A model generated the notes under the pieces. It was not told where the DNA came from. It was given only the letters and a program-made list of their open reading frames with translations, and did no database searches. A DNA stretch of 64,000 nucleotides from Adiantum capillus-veneris (taxonomy: Eukaryota > Streptophyta > Polypodiopsida > Polypodiales > Pteridaceae), in NCBI GenBank assembly GCA_014529385.2, contig CM043960.1, positions 119,854,543 to 119,918,542 of the forward strand, written 5' to 3'. The number at the start of each line of letters is the position of its first letter. Within the stretch, counting starts at the first letter, position 1. Shown piece by piece: positions 34,171-44,974 of this stretch. The position numbers and the translations under genes are program-made.

Positions 34171-34948
34171 TGTTAGGAAATAAGGCGTAGCTAAATAGAT
34201 AATTGAGTAGATTAATTAATGGAGAGAGACAGATTTACATACACGAGATTATAGAGTAGAGAGAGAGAGAGAGAGTACACACGATATACGTGGTTCACCC
34301 AATGTGGGCTACGTCCACGGGAAAGCAGCCACTCAATGGCTTTAGTACTTCAAAACAAGAAGTAATTTACAAAGGGATTATACCCTTAATGGAGCTCCCG
34401 CCTTGCTTCACTCTCACCACCTCACACTCACCTTGTTGCATCAACTTCACACTATGAAATGTGTGTAGAAATGGCCTCCTTTTATAGGCCAAAAGGGCTG
34501 CCCTCTCTTATGAGAGACAGCCATGTGTAGCCGCCCTTGTGCGAATAAGTCCAAATCGGACCCTCCAATCCGCCCATGTGTGGCCGCCCTTGAGAAGACA
34601 AGTCCGCTTTTGAATTCGGCCACCGGCCATTGAATTCGGCCACCGGCCATTGACTTCCGACCACGGCCATTGGCCATTGACTACCGGCCACCGGCAACCG
34701 ACTGGTTGTTTTCCGACCGCCGTCCGGCCATAATATTCTGGCGAAAAGGAATATTTCGGCGAAAAAAGTCTCGGGGGCCTCCGCCCCGAGGCCTTTAAAG
34801 TTGCCCCTGATTCTTGTCCGTGAAAATTTTGGTTTCCGGTGAGTGATTTTCCTTCACGCACGATGGCTTCTCCTCATAATGGGGGCCTTACAAATGTGCG
34901 CTTTTACCACAGAAAATTACAAGGGTAAATCAGGCTCCATACTTAACA
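34171..34948 (-). mobile_element. Copia 1 3' LTR
   Basis: 778 bp, TG...CA. Contains a GA run (34259-34276), and near 34610-34700 a short tandem of 'cggccaccggccattga' units that is one unit longer than in the partner LTR. Confidence 0.95.
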
Positions 34949-35008
34949 ATCTCCCACTTGGATACTGATCTCCAAACCAAACCTGTGACTGCTTTCCATT
35001 CTGGCTTC

Positions 35009-36550
35009 TTATCCTTGAATGCCGATTGAAGATGAGCAAAAGCTCAACTTCTCCTTGTTGACCACCTTTGTAAACATGTCTGCAGGATTTTCACTTGTAT
35101 GCACCTTTCCTAGCTTTAGTTGTCCCTCTTCCAAAAGAGTGCATATGAAGTGATATCTCACCTCAATGTGCTTTGTCCTTGAATCAAAGGCTGAGTTCTT
35201 CGCAAGATGGATAGCGCTTTGGCTATCACTGTATAAGACACAATTGTCTTGTTTGAATCCAAGCTCTTCTAAGAATCTGTGAAGCCACAGAATTTCTTTG
35301 CTTGCCTCCGTCATTGCTACATACTCTGCTTCCGTGGTAGAAAGTGAAACCACTTTCTGCAGCTTTGAAGCCCAGCTTACTGCTGTGCCTCCAACCGTGA
35401 ACACATAGCCAGTAGTGCTCCTTCGAGTATCTTTGTCACCTGCCATATCTGCATCAGCATACCCTTCTAGAAAAATATCAGTTCCTCCAAAATACAAAGC
35501 ATTTGTTGTTGTCCCTTTTAGATACCTAAGTATCCACTTCACAGCTTGCCAATGCTCTTTACCTGGGTTGTCCATGAACCTACTCACAACTCCCACTGCA
35601 TGTGCAATGTCTGGCCTTGTCCAGACCATAGCATACATTAGAGAACCTACCGCTGCAGCATATGGAACTTTAGACATATAGGCTATCTCCTCTTGTGTCT
35701 TTGGACACATATCCTTTGTTAGTTTAAAATGACCAGCCAAAGGTGTAGAAACTGGTTTTGCATTTTGCATTGCAAACCTTTCTAGTACCTTCTTGATGTA
35801 ATCTTCTTGAGATAGCTTTATTGTTTTCTTCGTCCTGTCCCTTGATATTTTCATACCAAGTATCCTCTTTGCAGCACCTAAATCTTTCATTGAAAAAGAT
35901 TTGGACAGCTCCTCTTTTAGGTCTTTGATGTCCTGCATGTTAGCACTTGCAATCAACATGTCATCAACATACAACATTAGGATGATGAATTTCCCATCTC
36001 CCAAATTCTTCGTGTAGACGCAGTGATCCGAGTTGCATCTTGTGAATCCATGATCCAACATCCATCGATCAAACTTCAAGTACCATTGTCTTGATGCTTG
36101 CTTTAAACCATACAAGCTCTTCTTTAATCTGCAAACCATTTTCTCCTTACCTTTTACTTCATACCCCTTTGGTTGAAGCATGTAGATTTCCTCCTCTAAG
36201 TCACCGTGAGGGAATGACGTATTTACATCCATTTGCTCGAGATTTAGATCATGAGAAGCCACAAGGATTAAGACAAGCCTAATTGAGTTCATTTTTACAA
36301 TAGGAGAAAATATTTCATTGAAGTCAATACCTTTCTTTTGAGAAAAACCTTTTACCACAAGCCTAGACTTGTACCTTTTCTTCCCACCTTCTTCTTCCTT
36401 TATCTTGTACACCCATTTTGTTTTGAAGTGCCCGCTTACCTTTAGGCAACTCAACCAACTCCCATGTTTGGTTGTGATGTAGTGAGTCCATCTCCACTTG
36501 CATGCTCTTCGTCCATTCTTCTTTGGATTCATGTTGCATAGCTTCTTCAT
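35009..36550 (-). CDS. Copia 1 reverse transcriptase - RNase H (513 codons open)
   Basis: The product copies the element's RNA into DNA and degrades the RNA. Visible motifs: 'FKTKWVYKIK' and 'YKSRLVVKGFSQKKGIDFNE' (RT start, residues 42-80), 'QMDVNTSFPHG' (motif A; the usual AFLNG reads TSFPHG), 'SLYGLKQASRQWY', catalytic 'LYVDDML' at 193-199, 'GSLMYAMVWTRPDIAHAV', then RNase H with 'YADADMAGD', 'TTEAEYVAMTEASKE', 'LYSDSQSAIHLAKN' and 'RTKHIEVRYHFI'. The open frame's first Met is within a shifted region, so the true polyprotein joins the frame upstream. It would be a domain of the polyprotein, not a separate protein. The two C-terminal catalytic regions look intact. Confidence 0.93.
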   Translation of the reverse strand: MKKLCNMNPKKNGRRACKWRWTHYITTKHGSWLSCLKVSGHFKTKWVYKIKEEEGGKKRYKSRLVVKGFSQKKGIDFNEIFSPIVKMNSIRLVLILVASHDLNLEQMDVNTSFPHGDLEEEIYMLQPKGYEVKGKEKMVCRLKKSLYGLKQASRQWYLKFDRWMLDHGFTRCNSDHCVYTKNLGDGKFIILMLYVDDMLIASANMQDIKDLKEELSKSFSMKDLGAAKRILGMKISRDRTKKTIKLSQEDYIKKVLERFAMQNAKPVSTPLAGHFKLTKDMCPKTQEEIAYMSKVPYAAAVGSLMYAMVWTRPDIAHAVGVVSRFMDNPGKEHWQAVKWILRYLKGTTTNALYFGGTDIFLEGYADADMAGDKDTRRSTTGYVFTVGGTAVSWASKLQKVVSLSTTEAEYVAMTEASKEILWLHRFLEELGFKQDNCVLYSDSQSAIHLAKNSAFDSRTKHIEVRYHFICTLLEEGQLKLGKVHTSENPADMFTKVVNKEKLSFCSSSIGIQG

Positions 36551-37117
36551 ATGATTCCGGCTCTCCAGAATCTGAGATCAAGAGATGGTTGAAGGAAGGA
36601 AACAAACCTTTCTGGAGGTCTACTTGCTCTTGTAGATCTTCGGGGAGTAGGTTGAGGCTCCTCATTTGGTTGACGTTGTTGCACATTGTCACCGTTTGCA
36701 GTCCTTGAGTCTTCACCGTCCTCAAGCTCCATGTAGCTCATCACCTGTTTCTTTTGTTTGTTTTCTTTCCAAGTTATCTTTGTACATATTTTGTTCGTTA
36801 AAAATTACATCCCTACTCCTTAAGATTTTACCATCTTCAAGATTCCATAGGCGATACCCAAAGTCTCCTTCTCCATAGCCAATGAAGAAACACTTTTTGG
36901 ACTTTGCATCTAACTTTGATCTTAGGCTTCTATCTATGTGCATGAAAGCCTCACACCCAAACACTTTGAGAAATGCATAATTCACCGGTTTACCTGTCCA
37001 TGCCTCTTCTGGAACTCCCCCATCCAATGCCGTTGAGGGTGACCGATTGATTAAGTACACAGACGTACTTACAGCTTCCGCCCAAAGCTCAAGCGGTAGG
37101 CCTGCATGTAGCCGCAT
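36363..37117 (-). pseudogene. Copia 1 integrase C-terminus and linker, frameshifted
   Basis: 37117-36722 continues the integrase ('LPLELWAEAVSTSVYLINRS', 'FLKVFGCEAFMHI', 'CFFIGYGEGDFGYRLW') from the ORF upstream, separated from it only by one in-frame TGA that replaces a CGA-type Arg codon (near 37118-37120). Past about 36730 the frame shifts into 'RRSTRASRPPERF' and 'ESYEEAMQHESKEEWTKSMQ', the usual linker before RT, in two more frames. Two or more small indels are therefore needed to explain 36730-36480. Confidence 0.85.
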
Positions 37118-37120
37118 GCT

Positions 37121-38902
37121 TCATGCTCGTTCCATGATTGTCCTGTTCATCCTTTCCGAAATCCCATTTTGTTGAGGTGTCCTTGGGGTTGTCCTTTGCC
37201 TCCGAATGCCATTGCTAGCACAAAAGCTTTCAAAAGCTTGGCTGCAATATTCGCCTCCATTGTCGGATCTGAGGCATTTAACCTTGGTACCTGTTTCATT
37301 CTCCACAAAGGCTTTCCACCTTTGAAATATGGAAAATACATCGGATTTATTCTTCATGACATAAAACCATGTTTTTCTAGTCGCATCGTCTATGAATGTT
37401 ACATAGTACAATGAGCCACCAAGTGATGGTGTACTTGCAGGACCCCAAACATCAAAATGAACCAACTCAAGTTTTTTATTTTTTCTTTCATTTCCTGATT
37501 TTTGAAATTTTACCCTCTTTTGTTTACCATAAACACAATCTTCACAGAACTCTAAGTCCACTTCTTTCAAACCTGGTAGAAGCTTCTTTGTTTGAAGGAT
37601 TTTCATTCCTTTGGCACTCATATGCCCAAGTCGGTAGTGCCACACCGCACTGTCAACTTCTGTAGTTGCTGCACAAGCTGAAGGTTGCGTGCTAACAGCA
37701 CACAAGTAAAGTGTACCGACTTTTTCACCCTTGGCAACCACCAAAGATCCCCTTGAGATCTTCCACCGTTTGTTTCCGAATGCAATGTTGTGACATTCAT
37801 CGTCTAATTGTCCTATAGAGATCAAATTTTTGGGAAGAGAAGGAACATGCCTAACATCTTTAAGCTTCCATTCATTTCCGTTAGCAGTTTTGATAGAAAC
37901 TGTACCTTTGCCGACAATCTCACAAGCTTCATCATCTCCCAAGTATACATACCCAAAATTACCTTTGGTGTAGTCTTGGAAATGTTGCTTGTGTGGTGTC
38001 GCATGGAATGAAGCCCCGGAATCTACTATCCAGGAATTAGACACATTGTCTAATGAGAGAATTAGAGCATCTTGATCTACTTTACCTGCCACATTGGCCT
38101 CCGATGTTGGCTTGTTGTCTTGAGACTCTGTCTCCTTCTTCTTCTTGGACCAGCAATCCTTCTTGACGTGGCCCTTCTTGCCGCAGTTCCAACATTCAAG
38201 AACTGACTTTGTGCGTGACTTGCTCCGCCTTGAGCGATCACGACCCTTTTGGTTTTTGAACCTCTCCTTAGGCCTTCCTCTTGTTTCCACTGATAGTGCA
38301 GCACTTGATGATTCTCCAGTGCTTCTCCTTCGCATTTCCTCGCTTAGGAGAACACCCACAACATCATCAAACTTAAGAGTATTTGTTCCAGAGATAGAAT
38401 TACTTACAGCCATCACAAGGCTGTCCCAACTATCCGGTAGAGATGATAGTATAAGGAGAGCTCGCACTTCGTCATCGAAATTGATTTTCACTGATCGAAG
38501 TTGACTTATGTTTGTGTTAAAGTCATTTAGGTGTTCTGCAACTGAACCATTCTCTGCCATCTTTAGATTGAACAAGCGCTTCATAAGAAATACCTTATTG
38601 GATGCCGATGGTTTCTCGTAGAAGTCGTCAAGTGACTTCATCAAGTCCTCCGTGGTCTTCATCTCCGAAACATTGAAGGCCACCGTTGACGCCAAGCTTA
38701 ACCGGATTGTTCCCAGTGCCTTTCGATCAAGGACAATCCATGCTTCATCTGCCATTGTTGCGGGCTTCTTCGCAAGACCGCCTAGTGGCAAATAGAGGTC
38801 CTTCTGGTAGAGATAGTCTTCAATCTGCATCTTCCAATGTTGGTAGTTTTTTCCGTTGAACTTCTCAATCTTGAGCTTCCCTTCCTCCGCCATAACTCCC
38901 AC
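37121..38902 (-). CDS. Copia 1 gag - protease - integrase (593 codons)
   Basis: The start at 38902 lies about 50 bases inside the primer site, as expected. Gag (UBN2-type) covers residues 1-230. The zinc knuckle CWNCGKKGHVKKDC is at 237-250. The protease active site 'WIVDSGASFHATP' puts Asp-Ser-Gly at 294-296. Gag-pre-integrase 'WHYRLGHMS' is at 421-429 with 'CEDCVYGK' completing the zinc site at 453-460. The integrase core has D484 (FDVWGP), D547 (SDNGGEY) and E583 (GISERMN), a DD35E spacing. The frame ends at a TGA in an otherwise conserved position (compare the next ORF), so this stop looks like a recent mutation and not the natural end. Confidence 0.95.
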   Translation of the reverse strand: MGVMAEEGKLKIEKFNGKNYQHWKMQIEDYLYQKDLYLPLGGLAKKPATMADEAWIVLDRKALGTIRLSLASTVAFNVSEMKTTEDLMKSLDDFYEKPSASNKVFLMKRLFNLKMAENGSVAEHLNDFNTNISQLRSVKINFDDEVRALLILSSLPDSWDSLVMAVSNSISGTNTLKFDDVVGVLLSEEMRRRSTGESSSAALSVETRGRPKERFKNQKGRDRSRRSKSRTKSVLECWNCGKKGHVKKDCWSKKKKETESQDNKPTSEANVAGKVDQDALILSLDNVSNSWIVDSGASFHATPHKQHFQDYTKGNFGYVYLGDDEACEIVGKGTVSIKTANGNEWKLKDVRHVPSLPKNLISIGQLDDECHNIAFGNKRWKISRGSLVVAKGEKVGTLYLCAVSTQPSACAATTEVDSAVWHYRLGHMSAKGMKILQTKKLLPGLKEVDLEFCEDCVYGKQKRVKFQKSGNERKNKKLELVHFDVWGPASTPSLGGSLYYVTFIDDATRKTWFYVMKNKSDVFSIFQRWKAFVENETGTKVKCLRSDNGGEYCSQAFESFCASNGIRRQRTTPRTPQQNGISERMNRTIMERA

Positions 38903-38952
38903 TCAATTCAAGGAATCCTTTCCTTGAGATAATTTAGCTACGAGCAAACCTT

Positions 38953-38964
38953 GCTCTGATACCA
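38953..38964 (-). other. Copia 1 primer binding site
   Basis: TGGTATCAGAGC on the minus strand, two bases from the 5' LTR end: an exact tRNA-iMet-type site. Confidence 0.95.
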
Positions 38965-38966
38965 GT

Positions 38967-39740
38967 TGTTAGGAAATAAGGCGTAGCTAAATAGATAATT
39001 GAGTAGATTAATTAATGGAGAGAGACAGATTTACATACACGAGATTATAGAGTAAAGAGAGAGAGAGAGAGTACACACGATATACGTGGTTCACCCAATG
39101 TGGGCTACGTCCACGGGAAAGCAGCCACTCAATGGCTTTAGTACTTCAAAACAAGAAGTAATTTACAAAGGGATTATACCCTTAATGGAGCTCCCGCCTT
39201 GCTTCACTCTCACCACCTCACACTCACCTTGTTGCATCAACTTCACACTATGAAATGTGTGTAGAAATGGCCTCCTTTTATAGGCCAAAAGGGCTGCCCT
39301 CTCTTATGAGAGACAGCCATGTGTAGCCTCCCTTGTGCGAATAAGTCCAAATCGGACCCTCCAATCCCGCCCATGTGTGGCCGCCCTTGAGAAGACAAGT
39401 CCGCTTTTGAATTCGGCCACCGGCCATTCCACCGGCCATTGACTTCCGACCACCGGCCATTGGCCATTGACTACCGGCCACCGGCCAACCGACTGGTTGT
39501 TTTCCGACCGCCGTCCGGCCATAATATTCTGGCGAAAAGGAATATTTCGGCGAAAAAAGTCTCGGGGGCCTCCGCCCCCGAGGCCTTTAAAGTTGCCCCT
39601 GATTCTTGTCCGTGAAAATTTTGGTTTCCGGTGAGTGATTTTCCTTCACGCACGATGGCTTCTCCTCATAATGGGGGCCTTACAAATGTGCGCTTTTACC
39701 ACAGAAAATTACAAGGGTAAATCAGGCTCCATACTTAACA
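38967..39740 (-). mobile_element. Copia 1 5' LTR
   Basis: 774 bp, TG...CA, nearly identical to 34171-34948. It drives transcription towards lower coordinates. Confidence 0.95.
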
Positions 39741-39758
39741 TAATGGCCTAGTAACTTG

Positions 39759-39985
39759 TGTTGGAATTAGGGTTGCAGAGAAACACACACAGCTTGGAGA
39801 AGACGAAGGAAGCTCAAGGCACACAATAGAGAGTGTGTTTCTTAGTATACAATGGAAAGATAGATAGCCCTAGAGTGATGGGCGCATATATAATGCACGG
39901 GGGAAAAAACGTCCTAAAGAGGGAAAAAATGCCCCGGAGGTCCTAGTGTGTTCACACACATCACTACCACATGTATATGGTAACA
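39759..39985 (-). mobile_element. Copia 2 3' LTR (227 bp)
   Basis: TG...CA. Contains 'gcatatataatgc', a candidate TATA element in either orientation. Confidence 0.9.
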
Positions 39986-40222
39986 AATCCCCCCTGGAGT
40001 GATGCGGTGAACGAGAGCTGGCACATGAGTAAAGGGAAGTGCCATGCCCTGAGAAAAGGATCAGTCCACAAAGGGGAGTAAGCCCAAAGCTTTGCGGAAA
40101 GCTTCAAGCTTCTCACAAGACAATGCCTTTGTGAAAAGATCTGCAAGGTTGTCCTGTGTTGGAACATAAGCCAAGCTGATCTCTCCTGCTGAGAGCCTCT
40201 CCTTGACATAGTGTTAATGCAC

Positions 40223-41455
40223 CTAAATGTGCTTTGTGCGAGCATGAAAAACTGGGTTCCTCGCAACTGCCAATGCGCTCTGACTGTCAGTGTAGATAGT
40301 GTTGGCAATGTCCCGTCCAACACCCAAATCAGCCATAAGGCATCTGAGCCATACACACTCAACCGTAGCTGTGAAGACTGCCCTGTACTCAGCCTCACAA
40401 CTCGAAGTGGCCACAGTAGGTTGCTTCTTGCTCAACCATGATATACATGAACTGCCAAGCATGAAACAAAAACCACTTGTGGACACTCGCGTGTCAAAAC
40501 AACCAGCCCAATATGAGTCCGAAAATGCATGTAAGTCTAGCGGCAATGATCCCCCCTTGGGATAAAACAAGCCAATATGTAAAGTGCCACTAAGGTAGCG
40601 GAAAATCCTCTTGACAACCTGCCAATGCTTAGACCCTGGGCTATGCATAAATCTGCTGACCTGTGAGACTGCAAACTGAATATCCGGCCTCGTGTTGCAT
40701 ACATAAATGAGGCAGTCAACAGCAGTTTGGTAAAGAGTGACATCAGCAGGATCACCAGCATCATGTAGACTCAACTTCAAACCTGTTTCCATGGGAGTGG
40801 CAATAGGTTTGGAATCCTCAAGTCCAAACTTACATAGCAATGTCTCTATGTAACTTTTCTGACACAAGGCAATACCACCAATATCACACTGCTTAAACTG
40901 TATACCCAAATAATGATACAACAGCCCCAAATCTTTCATCTTGAAAGTATCATTCAAATCAGCCTTAAATTAAGCAATATGTCTCTCATTTGGTCCAGTG
41001 ATGATCAGCAAATCATCAACATAAAGAACCACAATGAGAAGTACATCACCCTCACGCTTTACATACAATGTGATTTCTGTTGGACCGTTACGAAAGCCTT
41101 GTTTGAACAAATGAGTGTCAGCTTTCTCATACCAAGCACGAGGAGATTGCTTCAACCCATACAAAGCCTTGTTACATTTGCACACTTTGTCCTCTTGTCC
41201 TTTTATGACAAAACCGCGAGGCTGCGTTACATAAAATTCCTCAAATATGTCACCATTCAAGAAAGCAGTAACAATGTCTGATTGATGTACATACCAACCA
41301 AAATGAGTTGCCAATGCACATAGAAAATGCACAGTAGTCATAGGACAAGTGGGAGCGAAAGTCTCTTCATAATCTATGCCTTTTTGCTGTGCATAACCCT
41401 TTGCAACAAGTCGAGCCTTATGGCGATCGATCTCACCATCCGGCTTGCGTTTCAA
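40223..41455 (-). pseudogene. Copia 2 reverse transcriptase - RNase H
   Basis: First part (41455-40970): 'KPDGEIDRHKARLVAKGYAQ', 'SDIVTAFLNGDIFEEFYVTQ', 'ALYGLKQSPRAWYE' and 'VLYVDDLLIITG' with the catalytic Tyr-x-Asp-Asp. After a stop the second part (40957-40223) continues: 'FKMKDLGLLYHYLGIQF', 'YVCNTRPDIQFAVSQVSRFM', 'AFSDSYWAGC', 'TSSCEAEYRAVFTATVECVW', 'IYTDSQSALAVARNPVFHAR', 'TKHI' and then a stop where the family usually reads on into the RNase H end. The frame carries at least two stops. Confidence 0.9.
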
Positions 41456-41619
41456 CTTGTAAACCCACTTCGTACCAATGGCCTTTTTGCCAGAGGCAAA
41501 TCACATAAAGTCCATGTGTCATTTTCTATAAGTGCATCATATTCTGATTGCATGGCAGCCATCCAATTTTCTGAATTTCGTGCTTCATCAAAATTCAGAG
41601 GTCCTCAACATCATGTAAG

Positions 41620-43505
41620 CTAGACACATCCAAAGCATAACAATCTGATGCATAAGAATGCATGGCGAGAGCCTGAACGAGTACGACTAGACAAAGGTGC
41701 ATCCAATTTACTGTCACGCAAAGTGTGCACCAGCCATTTTGGCATACCTCTAGCCTGCTCATTTTCAGCCCTTTCCTCATCAAGTACATCACGTACATCT
41801 ACATCATTAATAGGCTGATCTAGAACATTTTCAGAAACCCCCATAGGCTGTACATTTGCCTCATTGGAACTTACATTCGTATTTCCACCACTGAAAAGAG
41901 GCAACAAAGTGTCATAAATGTCCTGTGAGCTTACATTACTGTCTCTAGTACATGACAGCAAGGGCTGAACAGAATCTTCCACAAACACTACATCCCGAGA
42001 AACCAGAATACGTTTTGTTTGCGGATGATACAACCTGTAACCTTTGATTTCAGCACCATAACCAACAAAAATACATTTGACAGCCTTATCATCCAATTTT
42101 CTGCGCTGCACTTGTGGCACCAAAGCATATGCCAAACAGCCAAAAACACGCATGTGCTCAATAGAAGGCTTTCTATCATGCCATGCTTCATATGGAGTAA
42201 CAGACTGCAAAGCTTTTGTAGGACACCTGTTAAGTACATAAGTGGCACACATGATGGCCTCAAGCCAAAAAGAATGCGGTAAAGCTTGACTTTTGACCAT
42301 ACATCGTGCCATTTCCGTCAGTGACCTATTTTTCCTCTCAGCAACACCATTTTGCTAAGGCGTATAAGGCATTGTACATTGGTGTTTTATCCCACGACTA
42401 GCCAGAAATGCATTAAATTCATGAGACATATACTCCCCCCCTCGATCGGAACGGAGGGTGCCCATAGTACATTTCGAGACATTTTCAGCTATAGCCAGAA
42501 ATTGTTTGAAGCACATAAAAACTTCGGACTTCGCTTTAAGCGGAAATACCCATGCATGCCTGGAGTAATCATCAATGAAAGTCACGAAGTACAAGTAATT
42601 GCCCAAGGACGGAGTTTGCATGGGCCCACAAACATCACTATGCACAAGCTGCAACCTGCATGTGGCCCGAACTGAACCATCCTTTGGAAATTTAGAACGC
42701 TGCATCTTACCCAAAATACAGCCTTCACAAACATGTTTGACAGGTGCTTCAAGAGGCGGCAAAGAAGCAACCATATCAGATTTCTGCAAACACAGCAAAC
42801 TGGCAAAATTCAGATGACCAAAACATGCATGCCAAAGTTCAGATGACCAAAACGTGCATGCCAAAGTTTTGCATCTGAAATAGCCCTTGAATCTGCAACA
42901 GCATTTGCAAAATTTTGTCCACACTTGTCATACAAAGTGAGCTTATACAGCCCATGGCACAAAAGCCCAGATGCAACAATTTGATCACCAAAACTGAGAT
43001 CATGAACTGTACGTCTGACATCCACAAATTTGACTACATGTCCAAGCCTAGCAAGTGCGGATACAGACAAGAGGTTCTTCTTGATCCCATGTACATAAAG
43101 TGCATCAACAAGTGTGAAGGAACTGCCATTAGCAGCAGTGAGCACAATCTTTCCAACTCCTTGAACTGGATAAGAGGCGTTGTTGGCACAAGTGACTGAA
43201 TTCCCATGAGGGACTGACTCGAGAGAGGTAAAAAATTCACGATGTGAGGAAATGTGCTTTGTAGCATCACTGTCAAAATACCACACATGTGAATCTACAA
43301 CAACTGACAAGCATGCATCATGGACAACAGGATTGTAAGTGCACTCTGCGCTAAAAGCCCATTCTGCATCAACATCAGCATTACAGTCTCCTTTCACAGA
43401 AGACTCAACAATGGCTGCATTTGTAGTGGAACCAACATTTGCAGTGGAACCACCCTCTTTCTTCTTAGCCTCTTTGGCCTTCAACTTAGGGCATGACTTG
43501 ATCAA
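41620..43505 (-). pseudogene. Copia 2 protease - integrase
   Basis: The zinc knuckle CHYCKANDHLIKSC straddles 43540-43495. The protease block 'WYFDSDATKHISSHREF' has Asp-Ser-Asp instead of Asp-Ser-Gly. Gag-pre-integrase is doubled by a 29-bp tandem duplication (from 42811, period 29) that also shifts the frame. Integrase follows: 'CEGCILGKMQRSKF', 'LVHSDVCGPM', 'LRSDRGGEY', a TAG in place of the Gln codon before 'NGVAERKNR', then 'PHSFWLEAIMCATYVLNRCP', 'MRVFGCLAYALVP' and 'FVGYGAEIKGYRLYHP'. The 41.62-kb end is the integrase C-terminal linker. Confidence 0.9.
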
Positions 43506-44378
43506 GTGATCATTGGCCTTACAATAATGGCAGCGCGTCTTCTTTTTGCCCTTATCACCAGAATTTCCAGATGAATTGCTGCCAACAGAACATTAGGAAC
43601 AGGATTTTTGCCACTCGCAACAGAACCATAAGAAGTGGCTGCATTGCTGTTACCACCCTTTCTTTGAGAAGCAATAAAATCCTGTTCAACTGCACACTGT
43701 CTAGTCCTGTTTTTTCTGGAGAGTGACTCTTGTAACAACAATGTGCATAATGCATAAAACTTGACAACTTTTGGATTTCCTTGGGTCATCAGTCTCCAAG
43801 TACTAGCAAAAGTCTGGTAGGAATCTGGTAAGGCATCAAGAACAGTCTGCACAAGGGAACTGTCTGAAATGACTTCACTTGTAGAAATAAGCTGCTCATT
43901 GATATCCTTGACACTAGCAAGGAAAGTGTCAATATCATCTTCCTCATGCATAATCTTCGACTCCAGCTCTTTACGCAGCAAAGCAATTTTAGCATCATTG
44001 CGGCTTGCATAAAGACCTAGTAGAATATCCCAAGCCTGTTTTGCAGATTTTGCTGAACGGATGTGAGGAACAATGGTGCGCTTCACAGACAACGCAATAA
44101 ATGCATGAGCCTGCGCATCCTTAACATCCCAACGAGCTTGTTCTGCCGTAGGCAAAAGAACTCTAACAGCTGCAATCCTTGCAGCAAGACCTGCAACATC
44201 CTCAACATCGCCTACATCCTCAGAACCAGGACGTACATCAATGCCCTGCACAATGTTCCAGACACCCTTTGACACAAGAACATATTGCATCATATAAGCC
44301 CACATAGGGTAGTTGTCCCCATCCAACCTGTCCTCAGCAGCAAACGCTTGAACACATCTGTGTTGTTGTTGTCAGCCA
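43502..44378 (-). pseudogene. Copia 2 gag
   Basis: The probable start is ATG at 44378 (MADNNNTDVFKR). A frameshift near 44336 links it to the long frame 44326-43502: 'LDGDNYPMWAYMMQYVLVSK', 'AKQAWDILLGLYASRNDAKI', 'DDIDTFLASVKDINEQLIST', 'SYQTFASTWRLMTQGNPKVV', a UBN2-type copia gag. It ends in another frame change before the zinc knuckle. Confidence 0.85.
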
Positions 44379-44742
44379 TGGTAAATGCTGCACCTGATGT
44401 GAAAACTGCCCGAAAATAGGAGAAACGGAGCGGGAACAACCTGTGCTATATAGCACAAACCGTAGAGACTATAAGGCACATGTTATGCAGAAAACGGCAC
44501 TGACAGAAATTCTGCACAAAATGACGAAATAGCCTGTGCAGTACTGCCTGTAGTGGAAACGGAGGCCTAAATGAGCCCAAATCAAAATTCTGAGCAGACC
44601 AAGCTCTTTGAGCTTGCCCAAAATATTTGTCGACTTGCGAACGCTCGCCAAAGCTCACTGAAATCGGAGAAAGTGAGCAAGCGTGTGCTGGAGCAGCTGG
44701 CACCGACTAAGCCGGGAGGACGTGACGTGCTATGATACCAAT

Positions 44743-44969
44743 TGTTGGAATTAGGGTTGCAGAGAAACACACACAGCTTGGAGAAGACGAAGGAAGCTCA
44801 AGGCACATAATAGAGAGTGTGTTTTCTTAGTATGCAATGGAAAGATAGATAGCCCTAGAGTGATGGGCGTATATATAATGCACGGGGGGAAAAACCTCCT
44901 AAAGAGGGAAAAAATGCCCCGCGGTCCTAGTGTGTTCACACACATCACTACCACATGTATATGGTAACA
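44743..44969 (-). mobile_element. Copia 2 5' LTR (227 bp)
   Basis: Same length as its partner. Drives leftward transcription. Followed on the minus strand by the primer site. Confidence 0.9.
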
Positions 44970-44974
44970 AATTA

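Larger units (their letters stand above)
34171..39740 (-). mobile_element. Copia 1 retrotransposon (5570 bp), nearly intact
   Basis: LTRs are 34171-34948 and 38967-39740. Both sides carry TAATG (34166-34170 and 39741-39745), a 5-bp target duplication. The LTRs begin TGTTAGG and end CTTAACA and differ only by a few changes and a short indel by eye, so the insertion is recent. A tRNA-iMet primer site (38953-38964) and a purine tract (caagtgggagat on the minus strand, about 34949-34960) are in place. Coding order on the minus strand is gag, protease, integrase, RT, RNase H, as in Ty1/copia. The element sits inside the 5' LTR of gypsy B'. Confidence 0.96.
39759..44969 (-). mobile_element. Copia 2 retrotransposon (5211 bp), degenerate
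   Basis: Two 227-bp LTRs (39759-39985, 44743-44969) begin TGTTGGAATTAGGG and end GGTAACA. A tRNA-iMet-like primer site, TGGTATCATAGC, lies next to the 5' LTR (minus strand, about 44729-44740), and a purine tract (ccaggggggatt) next to the 3' LTR. The flanks are acttg (39754-39758) and aatta (44970-44974), matching at three of five positions, so the target duplication has decayed or the limits are off by a base or two. By eye the LTRs differ at several positions, more than in Copia 1. Gag, protease, integrase and RT are all interrupted. Confidence 0.9.
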
